Assembly: GCA_022496205.1 (NCBI GenBank)
Contig: WTXD01000008.1
Location: 434,001-498,000 of the forward strand
DNA: 64,000 nt
Direction of reading: 5' to 3'
From: Gloeopeniophorella convolvens
Taxonomy: Eukaryota; Basidiomycota; Agaricomycetes; Russulales
Each line of letters begins with the position of its first letter. The stretch's first letter is position 1. A model generated the notes under the pieces. The model was not told where the DNA came from and searched no databases. It saw only the letters and a list, made by a program, of their open reading frames with translations. A program made the translations under genes and the position numbers. Positions 12,141 through 23,586 of the stretch are shown piece by piece.

Positions 12141-13051
12141 ATGGAAACCGCAATGCGCGCCGTCGACACTATCAAGTCCTTCCGGGTGCGTTTGGGCCCA
12201 GCAGTGCGGTCGGGGGCCCGCTGACCATCAGGATGTCGTATCTGGAAACGTGTGCAGGAAACCCGCCTCAGCGCGCTGCGCCCCCCGTCCGAGTTCTTCG
12301 ACGCCAACCGCCTCTCGCGGCCCGCCGACCTCAACACGGCCGTCTCGGCACGTCGCGCCCCCTCTAAATGTCTCTCCTGCGCCGCGCGCGCGGCCACTGA
12401 CCGTGGCGTGCATTGAATAGCGGATATCGTACAACACGCGCTACTTTTCCGGTGCGTAGCTGCAGATAACGGCCTCGCGCCAGCGCCTGCGCCCGCCTCG
12501 CGGCTGACCGTGCTCCCACGCCCAGGCAACTACGGACTCATCGTCGCCGTGCTCGCCGTGTACGCGCTGTGAGTGCCGTGCGTGCGCCGACATGCCGCTG
12601 CGAGCTTAATTTGCGCTCGCAGGCTCACGAACCCGCTGCTGCTCATCTCGCTCGGGTTCCTCATTGGCGGATTTGCGGCAATTAACAAGTGGGGTACGTA
12701 TCGTATCGATGCCCCTTCCCCGCACGCGCACGCGGCTGACCACCCATTCGTTTATCTATTCATTTCGCTGTGCTTCTCTCGCCTTGTTTCGTTGCCGGTG
12801 CTGCCGTTTGTGTTGGTGGATTTGACGTGCGTGCAGCGCCCGAGCCGTTGCAGGTCGGCGAGCACGTCGTGACGCAGAAGTCGCTCTACACGGGCCTCTT
12901 CGTGATCGGGCTCCCGCTGCTGTGGTGGTCGTCCCCGCTCGGCACGTTCTTCTGGCTCGTCGGCGCGTCGGGCGTGCTCATCCTCGCGCACGCGAGCGTC
13001 ATCGAGCCCGGCGTCGAGAGCGAGTACGCGGGCGTGCAGGACAGCGTGTAG
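12141..13051 (+). CDS. PRA1 (prenylated Rab acceptor) family protein
   Basis: Small membrane protein of the ER/Golgi that binds prenylated Rab GTPases in vesicle traffic. Six exons (12141-12185, 12258-12347, 12421-12451, 12526-12568, 12623-12693, 12837-13051) give 164 residues, typical of the family. Landmarks are the N-terminal SEFFDANRLSRP and the RISYNTRYFSGNYGLIV motif, followed by hydrophobic segments (VAVLAVYALLTNPLLLISLGF and VIGLPLLWWSSPLGTFFWLV) with a short loop between. Intron 2 begins GCACGT rather than GT if the conserved SRISYNTRYF reading is kept. Two plus-strand ATGs occur early; the first has a good context (CACCATGGA). Family assignment is confident. Confidence 0.88.
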
Positions 13052-14486
13052 CCGTAGCTTCAATAAACCCCGCCCTCCCCCCACTGAACACGAGCCCGCG
13101 CCTATATCAGATGCCGTCTGTTTATCTAATATACCGCGTCGTCTCCGTCCGTGCCCAATAGAAACCCCCCCCCCTCCCCACCCCCATGCTCCCCGCTCGG
13201 TCCGCGCACGAGTCCGCGCTATTTGGCGCGCGGGACCTCGTCGGCCGCACACGCACACGGGCGCTGACACTGTCGGCACGGCCGTGACTCCGCAAAGCTC
13301 CGGCGACCAAAAGCTTATCTGACAAATCAAGCTCCGCCACGCGGCCCGGCGGCGGCACCTACGTACCTGCGCACTACACACCCTCGCCGAGGCGCAGCGC
13401 AACGCACGCATCTGCACGATTATCAGCTGCGCCACCGCGCGTCACCAGTCCAAAGTTCTTGCGGTTCGCAGTCCCCCGCGGGTACTGTACGTGCTTCCTG
13501 GGCCGCCGCGGCGGACAGCTGGGCGGTTAATCGTTGCGCTTCGCCGCGGGCCGGGCTATTCTATTATGTGTTGCGGCGCGGGCGGGCGCGGGCAGCGCGG
13601 GTGCGAGGCTGCGCTGCGAACGGAGGGGGCGACGGCACAGTGACGTTTCGATGCGGGGGGACGCCGGCGGCTGAACGATGACTCGACCGTGTCCCGACCC
13701 GAGGCGAGGCCGCGGGGAAGCGCATCATCCATGTCCATGTCTACTGAGTTGTGCATGCTGGACGAGCCAATCCCGCGCGACCGACTCAAGTATCAAGCTC
13801 GCATCGTTTCGCGTGCGTCATAGGTACATACAGCGTCCCCAGCGGTGCCAGCAGTCGCCTTCTCCAAAACTGTGTTGCGCGCTAGCTGTGCGACGCCCTC
13901 GCGCGCAATGATTGGCATCTGCAGCACCTGCGTTTTGAGTTCAGGTCTTCGGGCGTTCGACGTTCACGCGCGGCGACGAGTTCGGGGACAACGATGATGC
14001 ATTGCATACACACGCACTGCATGCTACGCCCCGCCGGGCCATGCAACCAGATACGTACAGGGTATCGACATTAGAAAGCTGCAACCGCGTGCACACTTTT
14101 TCGTAGGCTACTGCTGCCGCCAGTTGCCATGCCTAGTACATAAAGCTTATGTAGGCATACTCATCCATAATACACGTGTGATGTAAGTGGTCTCGATACA
14201 ATAACATCCGCCCTCGGGCCCAAACACAGAATAGGCGGGAACCGATGATGGAAAGAAAAATGGAAAATAATGGCGGACTGAAGGGGGAACTGAATGGCGT
14301 TGAAGCGAGAGCGTGAGAGAACAGCTATAGTGGGGGAAGGGGATGGGGGCCTGAAATGATAAAGATATCGGAACGTGGGATGCCAATCAATGCGATGCAT
14401 GCGAGCGCGTCACGGCGCAGGGTTGCTGACCATGGTCACCAGTCACTGGTCACCAGGTCGCAAGGGAAGTGACGTCGGGCGGCAGC
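13052..14486. other. Convergent intergenic region
   Basis: Lies between the 3' ends of the PRA1 and ERT1 genes. It contains a C run near 13168, low-complexity GC-rich sequence to about 13640, and AT-richer sequence after about 14050. Near 14428-14456 there is a 12-bp palindrome (TGACCATGGTCA) and two copies of GGTCACCAG. No gene supported. Confidence 0.6.
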
Positions 14487-16610
14487 CTAGAGCAATGGGA
14501 GCCATTGACCTGTGAAGGGGGGCAGATGATCAGCAGCACGATCAAGGGCATGCAAAAGAAACGCGCAGGCTCGCGTACCTATGACTAGACTTGGAAGGTC
14601 AAAAAGATCGCGGCGGATGTGGAAGCAGAACGTCGCAGGCACGGGGGTGCCGTTTGGTTTCAACAGTACACAATGGGAGTATACGGACTGAGCCGTGTTC
14701 TCGAATGCGTGAGTGGCAAAGTTCTCCCAGTACTCCACAGCCGACTGGTTCTCGAAGAGCTAAGGAAAAGGAGACCGGAGCAAGGTCAGCATGTCCGTCT
14801 GGAGATAGTCGGGAAGGCAGAAGGCGATGCTCACCTCCCAGATGTACTTCCTTGAGCCCAACAGCTCCTCCTTGGTCCATTCGGTAAGCATGCAAAATTC
14901 TGGGCCGACGAGGCAAATTTCCCCCGTTCTCCGCCAGACGACTGTGGGGGTGCCGCTGTACGAGATGAGCTTGTTGAGTTCCTGCAGGGTGGACATACAC
15001 GTGATCAGTCGAGGTGCAGCCTCGATGATGATACAGTGTCGCTTACAATAACTGATCGCTGCACGCATTTTTCGACAAAAATCTCGTCCTCCTCGGTAAG
15101 AGGCATCTGCAGCGCAATGAGTGATGGCCGGAAGATGGCCAACGCTCGCACAATGCGGAGGATGTCATTCTTCTCGAAACTGGACGTAATGCGTCAGTGC
15201 GCCGGTTCGTAAGAGAAGGGGGGCAATGTGATGTACCGGTAGGGAAGAACTTTCATTAAGAAATGATACCCCTCTGTATAGTCGTACGGTTTCGTGATGC
15301 TCCCGTACACCTCTTCGGCAGTCTTGGGGCCAGACAATTCCAACCCACTGTCAACGAATGGGCTGTCGCGTAAGTGAGGGGGTTGATCGAGTACACCAGA
15401 TCGAGGTACTTACGCAGAGTCGGTTGTGGATGGCGGCCAGCGCGGGGCGAGAGGATGTAATGCGGACGGCGACGGCGACGGTGCCGTAACGGGCGGCTGT
15501 GCCATAAACGAGTCCTGCGCAGGTTGTGCTGATGGTGTGCCGGTGCTAGTGCTGGGGGCGAGCGCTGAATAGGACTGTGCGAGAAAGTCGACCGAAGTTG
15601 TGCTCGGTTGTGGGCGGTCGGAAGGAGGAAGCGTCAAGCGGCTCTCCTCGAACATATCAGGACCGCTGCGAGCCCCAAATGGTGAAGAGAGGAAGTTGCT
15701 CGACTCTGTAGGTAATAAAGAACCATTTGGGCCACCGGACCACGAAGTGGCATATTCTGATGCGGGCGCAGCGAATGGGTGGGCTGACTGTGGTGGTGGG
15801 GTAGAAGAAGACTGTGATTCTGAAGCATTCCCTTCGGGCGAGGGATTGCCCAGGATCGCCGATAAGATGGAGTACTCCAGGTTGGCAGCTTCAGATCCAA
15901 ACGGGAAGGAAGTATCAAAGGCTGGATTGAACAAGGGGTCCGTTGGGGAAAAGTTATCTATGGCTACAAAAATGCGTGAGACGACTGGGCGGGTGACGGC
16001 GGAATTAGCTTGCCTGGGGGGGCGCGTGGGGTCGGCGCTTGAGCGGGCGGCGGGGGGTTGTTAGATGCACCGGTCTTTTGCCTCTTAAGAACTTCTGGGA
16101 GAGACGCGGGCGTCAAAAAAAAGGAGGGGGCGATGGTGAGACGTGGAAGCGACGAACCGAGCTCATCCTCGCCGAGGAGATACTTTGCACGCTTTCGATG
16201 GCCCTCGACACACGAGTCTGCCATCCCGCGCTTTGAGCAACGCTGGCAAGGCCGGGCTGGCAATCATGTGATTTGAGTACGAGATATCGCAGTGTGATAT
16301 GAAAAGAGCACGGACCGTCATCGCAAGTGAGATGGGCGCGCTGGCAGTGAATGCAGGCTCTCGCAGCCTTCTTTTTCTTCTGGCTGTCCTTGTCCTTTCT
16401 CGAGGTGCGTATGGGCCCGGTTGAGGGGGTATCTGAAGCATTGGCGTCCTGACGACGGCGCTTGGCTGCGGCGGAGGCCGAGGCAGGCGCGAGCCTTGTA
16501 GGCTCGGAGGACGGGCCGGGAAGGATGAGGGGGTTGGAGGGATCGAGGGAGGCCATTGCGGAGAGCGAGGTTGGGTCGATGGTGAGGACAGGCGAGGGGG
16601 GCGGGAGCAT
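14487..16610 (-). CDS. ERT1: ERT1/RDS2-type Zn2Cys6 transcription factor with PAS domain
   Basis: Predicted nuclear regulator of gluconeogenic and non-fermentable carbon genes, by family. Nine exons (minus strand 16316-16610, 16158-16256, 16014-16094, 15414-15963, 15237-15362, 15047-15179, 14835-14981, 14579-14759, 14487-14509) give about 544 residues. The zinc cluster, ACIHCQRAHLTCDDARPCQRC followed by SKRGMADSC, is rebuilt across intron 1 and preceded by a basic KDSQKKKK stretch. A Ser/Pro-rich linker leads to a PAS-like C-terminus: FEKNDILRIVRALAIFRPSL, then YSGTPTVVWRRTGEICLVG and FCMLTEWTKEEL, ending QWLPLL. The outermost ATG (16610) is weak; the in-frame ATG at 16556 has G at -3 and +4 and may be the true start. 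Intron 3 has a GCAAGC donor. Confidence 0.88.
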
Positions 16611-17208
16611 GAGCGGAGGGCGGCGGGCCGGAGGCGGGGAGAGTGAGCGGGGGATGGAAGGGAGGAGGTGAGTGACTTATATATATAATCTTGTGGACGG
16701 AGGAGGGACGAGGAGGAGATCTGTTGAGTGAGGTGTGCGAGGTGAGCTCATCCGCGTTGACCTCGCCTGCAAACACCTCGTCCTAGAACGATCGGCCCTA
16801 ACTCCGCTTCGGCCAACGGCCCGACTTCCTCTCCCCTTCCCGCGGCCCCTTTCAGCCCGCCAGCCCCCAGACACCCCTCAGAGCCAAGATCCGATCTGAG
16901 ATGGCATCGGACCACGCTCTCGGTCGCCTCGTCTTCCTCCCAAGGCAACGAGCCAGAACGCGCGACCCACCTGCCTTGGCTAGCTGCATCGCCAGCTGCC
17001 CAACACTTACATCCAGCTCCATTCTTTCGTCCCTCGATCCTCGATTCCCTCGAATCAATTCATACCGCCTATTCTTACCACTACGCCCCCTTCTCGCTCT
17101 CGATTCGGCCATCTCGTCCCCCGCTGCCACATACCGGCGACCCATCCCACTCTCCACCCACTCCATCCTCTCCGGTAGTCGGTCCGTCCCACGGCCCAGA
17201 CGTCCTCC
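16611..17208. other. Divergent promoter region of ERT1 and methyltransferase genes
   Basis: Shared upstream region of the ERT1-like gene (minus) and the HemK-type gene (plus). It contains a TATA-like element listed separately. Opposing frames within it look like shadows; no gene is supported here. Confidence 0.55.
16677..16686 (-). promoter_or_regulatory. TATA-like element upstream of ERT1
   Basis: TTATATATAA, a rare AT-rich block in GC-rich surroundings, about 70 bp upstream of the longest ERT1 start. Its position suits a TATA box for a transcript using the 16610 or 16556 start. It is symmetrical, so strand is inferred from distance. Confidence 0.45.
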
Positions 17209-18229
17209 ATGCCTCGCTCCCTGCCACTCGCCCAGCTCCTCGCCGCCCTCTCCGCATCCCTCGGTCGAGACAGCGCGCGTCAAGAGCTAAAATGGTTCAG
17301 GCAAGCGCTCCAGCGCTCTTCTCAGAACGCGAACAACAACGAGCCCGAGAACGCAAGCCCACGCGCGCTTCCGCCCCTCGCCTCCATGCTTTCTAGACGT
17401 GTCCACGGCGAACCCCTTCAATATATCCTCGGTACGCCTAAGTACCCCCACACGTACGCACGCACACGTAGATCCATATCTAGGCGCACAGCCGTTCGGT
17501 CACCTTGACCTCCTCGTCCGCGCCCCCGTGCTCATCCCGCGCCCGGAAACGGAAGACTGGGCGCTGCGCCTCGCACGCGCGCTCGCACCATCCCCGCAGA
17601 AGCCCGTCCGCGTTCTCGACCTCTGCACGGGCTCCGGCTGCATCCCGCTCCTCCTCTGCGCGTCCTGGGCGCCAGGCGCCGCGCATGCCGTCGGCGTCGA
17701 CGCGTCGGGTGATGCGCTGCGCCTCGCACGCGACAATGCGCGTGTGGCGCGCGTGCGCCTCACGCGCGCGGGGGCCCGCGCCCCGCCTGATGACGGCATC
17801 GTGCCCTGCAGCACCTTCACGCCCCTCCGCGCGGACGTGCGCGACACGCCCGCGCTCGCGGCTGCGCTCGCGCCGTGGGCGCCGTTCGACGTCGTCACCG
17901 CGAACCCGCCGTACATCCCGCGTGGCGAGTACGTCGCGCTGGATCGCTCCGTGCGCGCGTTCGAGGACCCCGCCGCGCTGCTTGGCGACCCGCCCGGCGC
18001 ACCGGACCAGCGCGGGCTTTCGTTCTACTACGACATCGCGCGGCTCGTCGCGCGGGGCGGCGTGCTCGCCGATGAAGGGTGGCTCGTGCTGGAGGTCGGG
18101 CACGACCAGGCACGCGCCGTCGAGCAGATACTGCACTCTGTCGCCCGGCTGCCCAATACAGAGATTTGGCGCGATCCCTGGGGCGTCGAGCGGACGGTGG
18201 TGGCGCGCGCGCACCGCCACATCCGGTGA
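17209..18229 (+). CDS. PrmC/HemK-family N5-glutamine methyltransferase
   Basis: SAM-dependent enzyme that methylates the GGQ glutamine of peptide-chain release factors; eukaryotic members of this length are usually mitochondrial (Mtq1 type). Two exons (17209-17431 and 17484-18229) give 322 residues. The N-terminal helical domain leads to the family signature GEPLQYILGAQPFGHLDL and RAPVLIPRPETE (about 68-97). The SAM-binding loop is VLDLCTGSGC (about 118-127), the acidic VGVDAS follows, and the catalytic NPPY lies at 215-218 in TANPPYIPRGEY. The C-terminal EVGHDQ is also family-like. The start is the first ATG of the frame. Identity is strong; mitochondrial location is inferred from family and not from an obvious presequence. 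Confidence 0.92.
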
Positions 18230-21200
18230 TCGCAGCACTCGTTTCAGCACGTGGCAATGCTGCAACCTCCATCTGTCGACTTTGCTAATGAACATATGAT
18301 AACATGATGACCACGGCGTGCTAATCAGTGACGCTACCGCTGACTGAAAGATGACTGATAGATGCCGCAAGGTAGCCTCGATGCACAACAGACTCGGACG
18401 AATAAACAAATGGAATGAGTGTTCGTATGGATGCAAATCGCCACGAAGCTTCTTGAAGTGCCTGGAACGGCAGGTCATCAGCGGAGGCACGCCACTGCAC
18501 GCCCACGCTGGGTACATTCAAGGCGATTGAATTGTATTGCGGTGAAATTAACCATAACCTGCGCAAGCGTGTCGACACATCACAAAACGCCGGATTCGAG
18601 GTCGGTCCGCGCCACCGATACACAAACAGCCTGTCGCTCGTCGCCTAGTGGCCACGGCGACAAGTGAGCCCTCTTACTGTCGGGGTCGCCCGCGGGTGGC
18701 GAAGAGTCCCGTTCGCCGATGTTACCACTCCTCCTAAGCCACACACTACAGCAATGTCTCCCCCCCCCCCATACCCGTGCCCACTCCCTGATTAACAGTG
18801 ATACAGGTACCGCAACGCGCGTCGAGCACAAGTGCCTCAAGGCGATGCAGCGAGCTTCTCCTGCTTCGAACACGCCAAGAGCACAATCTCGCCCACATCA
18901 GGCGGGGGATCCGCGCTCGCTCGCCCCCCGCATACTCGTTCATTGGGGTGCCGGGCGCCGCTGCCAAGTGTGGCGCAAGGGGGAGGGCGCGCACCTCACC
19001 TCGTCGAAGGCCATCCGCGCAACACACGCGTCCGGAGGTCGCACGCGCGCGCCTCGAAAGCGCGTCGTGCCGGACCTCGTCGGGTGCGCGCGACAATCCG
19101 AGGCACGCCTGGCACGCCCGGGTGCGCGTTGAGACGCCGGCGCGCCGGCGTCTCAACGCGTCACGCACCGGCGCCTGCCGGCCATCCGCGGCCACAGCCG
19201 GGGCGGCGAGTGTCGGACGCACTGTGAACTCGAGTCCCGGCGGCTGCCGTTCGATGAGCCTATCCGTACGGAATGCCATGAAGTGGTGAGACGATGCTGA
19301 TCCAAGTCCATTCAAATCGGAGGCGAGGCGCAAGGAGTTGACTCTCCGGCCGTGTTCAAGGCTCGGGGCGGGGCACGCATGAAGGTGTTGCGCCCCGCGT
19401 ACGTTCATTGGGCGGGCATGGTGGCCGGGTCCGACTCCTATGGGCCGCTAAATCTGAGGGCGCACGCGCGTTCGCTGGAAGCAAAGCCTAGAAACCCGCG
19501 TGCGTACGTGCAGCGACATTGCCATACGCGTCCGGGCACGGCGCCCCGCTCGCCGTCACATCGAATCATTGCCTGATTGGCGGGGCTAATTAAGCCTGCC
19601 CTTGGGCCCGCACAACGTCCCTCTGCCCAACTGCGTCCATCATGAATGCGGGAAAGAAGGCGGTGGGGCGTGGGCAACCGGCAGTGGCCTCGGTGCGCAA
19701 CGAGAGGCACAGTAGCCGGAGGCACATGCGCGCGCTGGGTGGGCGAGCTATCAAGGTCGTTTGATTGGATGCACTGCAAGTAGGGCGCACCGCGCTTTAG
19801 GGGAACGCGCTTTAGGGAAAGAAAACTTCAATTCAAGATGGATTGTATGCACGGTGTCGATCCCTGCGGCGCACACATACTCGTACGGTTCCTGTCTGAC
19901 TCGATAACATCGCGCATTGAGGGTATGCTTCGCCGTGCCCCCTGGGCCGGTCGAGTCGTGCACAGAGTCTGCAAGCTTAATTGCCTCAACTACGGTCGAT
20001 CACGCCACCGTCCGACATTATATGTACTCTCAAGCACCGGCCCTCTGGCGCGCCTGCAACCACCAACCAAGCCGCCACCAAAACGCCAAGCACGACAACA
20101 AATCTCGGTGTGCGCACGGCTCCGCAAGAGGCGATCCCTGACGGGCTGTGGCCCGCTGGCAACACAAGACGGACAGCGCGGCGAGGGAGGCAGCAGCACT
20201 AGCCCCTGCGCCACACCGAATCAAAACGCGTCCGAAACCCAGCCCAGAGCGCCACAGCCGGTGCCATGCCAAGTTGCGCCTCGTACCTCCGCGGCGCACA
20301 GGCGATCCAACAGGTCCCCGGCTTCCCCCAGACGGGGGAGGGTGCGATTAACGTAGCCCATGCGCGAGATAGCGCGAGATCTAGCTTACGCGGGACCGCG
20401 GGACCCAGGACACCCCGCGCAACAGGGCAGCGCGCCCGCGCGCGGCGAGCCCGCGCCTCGCTCCCGCGGCGGCGGGTCCTGGCGACGGGCGCGCGCCCTC
20501 AAGTTCAAGCAGGACGCCGGGTGCGATACATACGTGCGCAGAGTCGCGCCGCTGGACACCGCGGTGCGCGCGGTGGCCGACCACGGCGCGACGTCATCGT
20601 CATCGATTCATTTCGGAAGGCTCAGGGCGGGCAGGCGGGCGTGCGTCCCGGGTCCTCCCGCCCCGCCTCCCCTCACCGCGCTGTGGCGCGTGCCTGTGCG
20701 CGTGGGCTTGCTAAGCCCCCCCGTCATCCCAGGGAGATTGGCGAACGAGATCGTAAGCCGCATCGCGAGAGGCGTGGTGTTAGCCGCTGCCTGACTCACC
20801 GCGCACGCACGCCGCCACTGTCCGCACTAATGCCCCATCGATGGGTGCCGCGTGCACGGAGAATTCCGTACGAGGACGCCAGCACCGGAGCGCCCCCAGA
20901 CCTGCGTAGACAGAGCGGGGCGGCGCGGGAGAAATGGGAAGGTCGCGTGTGGGAAGCATACGCACCGCGACTTGGATGTCTCGGGCTGTCGTGGTGAACG
21001 CAGTGACGACATGCACGATTCCCCGGGAGCGTCCGCGGAATTGCCGCGCTCGGCGCGGCGTAGGTTGCCGACCTCGGCAATCTGGCAATAGTACATAGGA
21101 GGTAGATGCGTGATGACGAGTGGCTGCTGGTGAATGACTCCCCGAGGGTACAGATGCCCTGGAGCAGCGCAGCGATCCTCCTTGCTGGGCCTGCAAGATC

Positions 21201-22004
21201 GCCTGCACGCGCCGGTAAACCCGCGATCACCCCAGAAGCCATCTAGGGCCGCCGGCGACGCACGACATGCATCACCCCGATGCCGTCACGCATGGCACAC
21301 GCGCATTGTTTGATAAATCGAGTCGATTCCGTCCAGAGCAGTGGCTACCAGTGTGTTATCCGGGGCGACGAGCGTAAGATCAAGGAGATATCGGTCGGGG
21401 CGGGCAGGACCTAGGGGGTAAGTACGTAGAGGGCGAGAGAGGACGACATCACCAGCGCTCGATCAGATGCGACAAAACAAGTGCGAAAGCAAGACGACGC
21501 GTGAGATAGTATCATACAAGGAAACAGAAAATAATCAGGTATGGAACAGGCGGGAAGGATATGTGTACAGGATATAGAGTCGGGGGCAGCCACTGGAAGC
21601 GGTGCATCATGGAATCCGGGATGACGACATGAATCAACGGGTCGGAGGGCAGCGGGGAGGGTCACGGTCACAATCGCGCACACGTGATAGGAGCGTGACC
21701 GACGCGATCGCGATTCGCAGCGCGATGCGTGGCAGCGGAAATTGCTCACGTGCGCATGCGCCGGTGTGAGCAGGAAGCGAGGGATGGGAAAGAGACGGGG
21801 CCGAGGCGCAGCGAGGGAGAGATGATGCGGGGAAGGAGATATACACCTGCAAATACCAGGAAGCAAGACGAGAGAGTGAGTGGGGGAGCGTCTGCGGACC
21901 GATGCACACGTGAAAACTCACGATAAAATAGTACAGGCACAGCGCACATACACCGAGATGAGGCACAGTACATGGGCAGCGGGCGGGTGTGACAGTATAT
22001 GAGG
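18230..22004. other. Second gene-poor region
   Basis: About 3.8 kb between the HemK-type gene and the 3' end of the next minus-strand gene. Overlapping GC-rich frames occur on both strands (18.7-19.4 kb and 20.3-21.2 kb), but none has recognisable domains or matching splice structure. It contains a C run near 18760 and a 36-bp perfect palindrome at 19125. The part from about 21.4 kb on is likely 3' UTR of the minus-strand gene. Unannotated lineage-specific genes or non-coding transcripts cannot be ruled out. Confidence 0.55.
19125..19160. repeat. Perfect 36-bp palindrome
   Basis: Two uninterrupted 18-bp arms: the left begins CGCGTTGAGACGCCGG and the right ends CCGGCGTCTCAACGCG, with CGCG at the centre. 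If one base (T19161) is bulged, GTG at 19122-19124 can pair with CAC at 19162-19164. It lies in a gene-poor region and is not next to a stop codon I trust. It could extrude as a cruciform or fold as a hairpin in RNA. Confidence 0.9.
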
Positions 22005-23586
22005 TCAGGACTTGCGCGCTTTGCGCGACCGCGCTGCGGTCGCGCGCGATCGGTTTCTCGTTGGTCGTGGTGCGGCGTCCACAGCAGTAGCAGCCTTCTC
22101 TTGCATCTCTGGCGCAGGGCTCGGCGTGGCCTGGGCCCCTGATCTCTTCGAGCTCTTGGATCGTGCTTCTCTAGCAGTGGAGCGACGGGGCTTGGCGGAC
22201 CGCTTTGTCGCCTCGTCGTCCTCGGTCTCTTCGTCCACGACCTCGGCAACATCGATGGCCTTCTCTTTGCCTTTTCCTTTGCCCGTGACGGCATCCACGG
22301 TCGTAACGGTGGATGAAGCAGAGGAAGACGAACGGCCGCGCTTGGTGTTGCCGCCAGCGGCAGAGACGGCCGTCGAAGACCCCGAAGAGAACGACGGAGA
22401 TCGCTCGCGGGCACGGCGCGAAGATGTACGAGAGGCCGGCTTGTTCCCAGACGCTTTCTTGCTCGCGGCATCCTTGGTGCGCCCGCGGGACGTGCCAACT
22501 TGGGCGGCGTCTTCCTTGGGCGGGAGCTGGGAGTCGGACGGTAATGGAGACGTAATCGTAAGTGGACTGGGGGTGGGGTCTAGGTTTCCCCGCGTCTCTT
22601 GCGGGGATGGCGTGGTAGACTTGGGTTTGGCAGGCTGCTGCGCTGATGGTCCCGCCCGCTGTTCCGGCGACATGTCCGAAACCCCTACAGCGAGCATAGA
22701 AATGTCACCCTCCTTGTCATCCCCATCCGACTTTGTCCTCCTGAGTTTCTTGCGCGGGGGCTCAGGCACCTCAGAGGGCTCCCTCGTACTGGCTTCCTGC
22801 AGCACAGCCTGCACAGGCTTGCGCTTCCTGAGAGAGCGGCGAGTGGGGACTGGCGGGGAAGTACTGGCTTTGATGCCGTGCGCGCGCGCGTACTCTTTCT
22901 GAATCCCCGTGAGCTGCCAGAGCATGTCATGCACGCCTAACCAGGTCATCGGAGTCGTGGAGATAGGGGAGGGCTTCATGGCTGCACGGACACGTGAAAG
23001 GTGAAAGGAAGCACAAGTGAGGATCGAAAGCTGTCCCGGAGAGGAGAAGAGTGTACGCACTGACGACCTCATGCACAAACGCCGCGGTGCTCTCTTTGAT
23101 GTCGGGATGCCAGAATACGTCATACGAGGGGTGGCTAGGGCTATAGAAGACGTGGAGCGCGGCGAGCGAGTAGATGGCGGCAGATGTGCGCGAGGAGAGC
23201 GCAGGGCGGGCGGTGGGGGACTCGAGAAAGACAGAGACGCTAGGGTGCTTGGTGGTCCACGTCCCGTCGCTGAGGACGCCGGGCGCAAGGCGGGCGGGGA
23301 AGAAGCGGGGGGTGTAGGATGAGCAGAGGGCCCTCCGTGCCACAGCGCCCTTGTCCTCTACGAGGGTGCCGAGTGGATCGTGGTGGGGCCGGGGATGTGT
23401 GCGGGAGGTGAGGGTTGCAGCCGTGGCGAGTGCGTCAAGACGATCCGAGGAGATGCGAACGCGAGGACAGGGTGGGTCGAGGACGGGCCCGTCGGGGAAA
23501 GGTTTGGAGAGCGCTAGCAGGAGAGGGAGGGGGTCGGGAGGCATGAAAGGGGAAAAATACGGGGACGGGGGAAGAAAGAACTCCAT
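22005..23586 (-). CDS. Hypothetical basic nuclear-type protein
   Basis: Two exons (minus 23061-23586 and 22005-22981) give about 500 residues. I do not recognise the family. The first ~190 residues look folded: MEFFLPPSPYFSPFMPP, then SKPFPDGPVLDPPCPRVRIS, and VFWHPDIKESTAAFVHEVV near the splice. After the intron comes MTWLGVHDMLWQLTGIQKEY, perhaps a short helical module. The remaining ~280 residues are disordered and rich in Ser, Lys, Arg and acidic residues, with several nuclear-localisation-like clusters (RRSLRKRKP, PPRKKLRRTK, ARSRKARKS at the end). The chosen donor (A|GTGCGT) keeps the frame and fits consensus. A nuclear or chromatin role is only an inference from composition. Confidence 0.68.

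Noticed and set aside
17480..18517. 345-residue minus-strand frame opposite the HemK-type gene.
   Set aside because: It is antisense to a gene with complete catalytic motifs (NPPY and the SAM loop).
18746..19408. 220-residue minus-strand frame containing the palindrome.
   Set aside because: Arg/Ala-rich shadow composition, no domain, no good start context; the palindrome itself shapes both strands.
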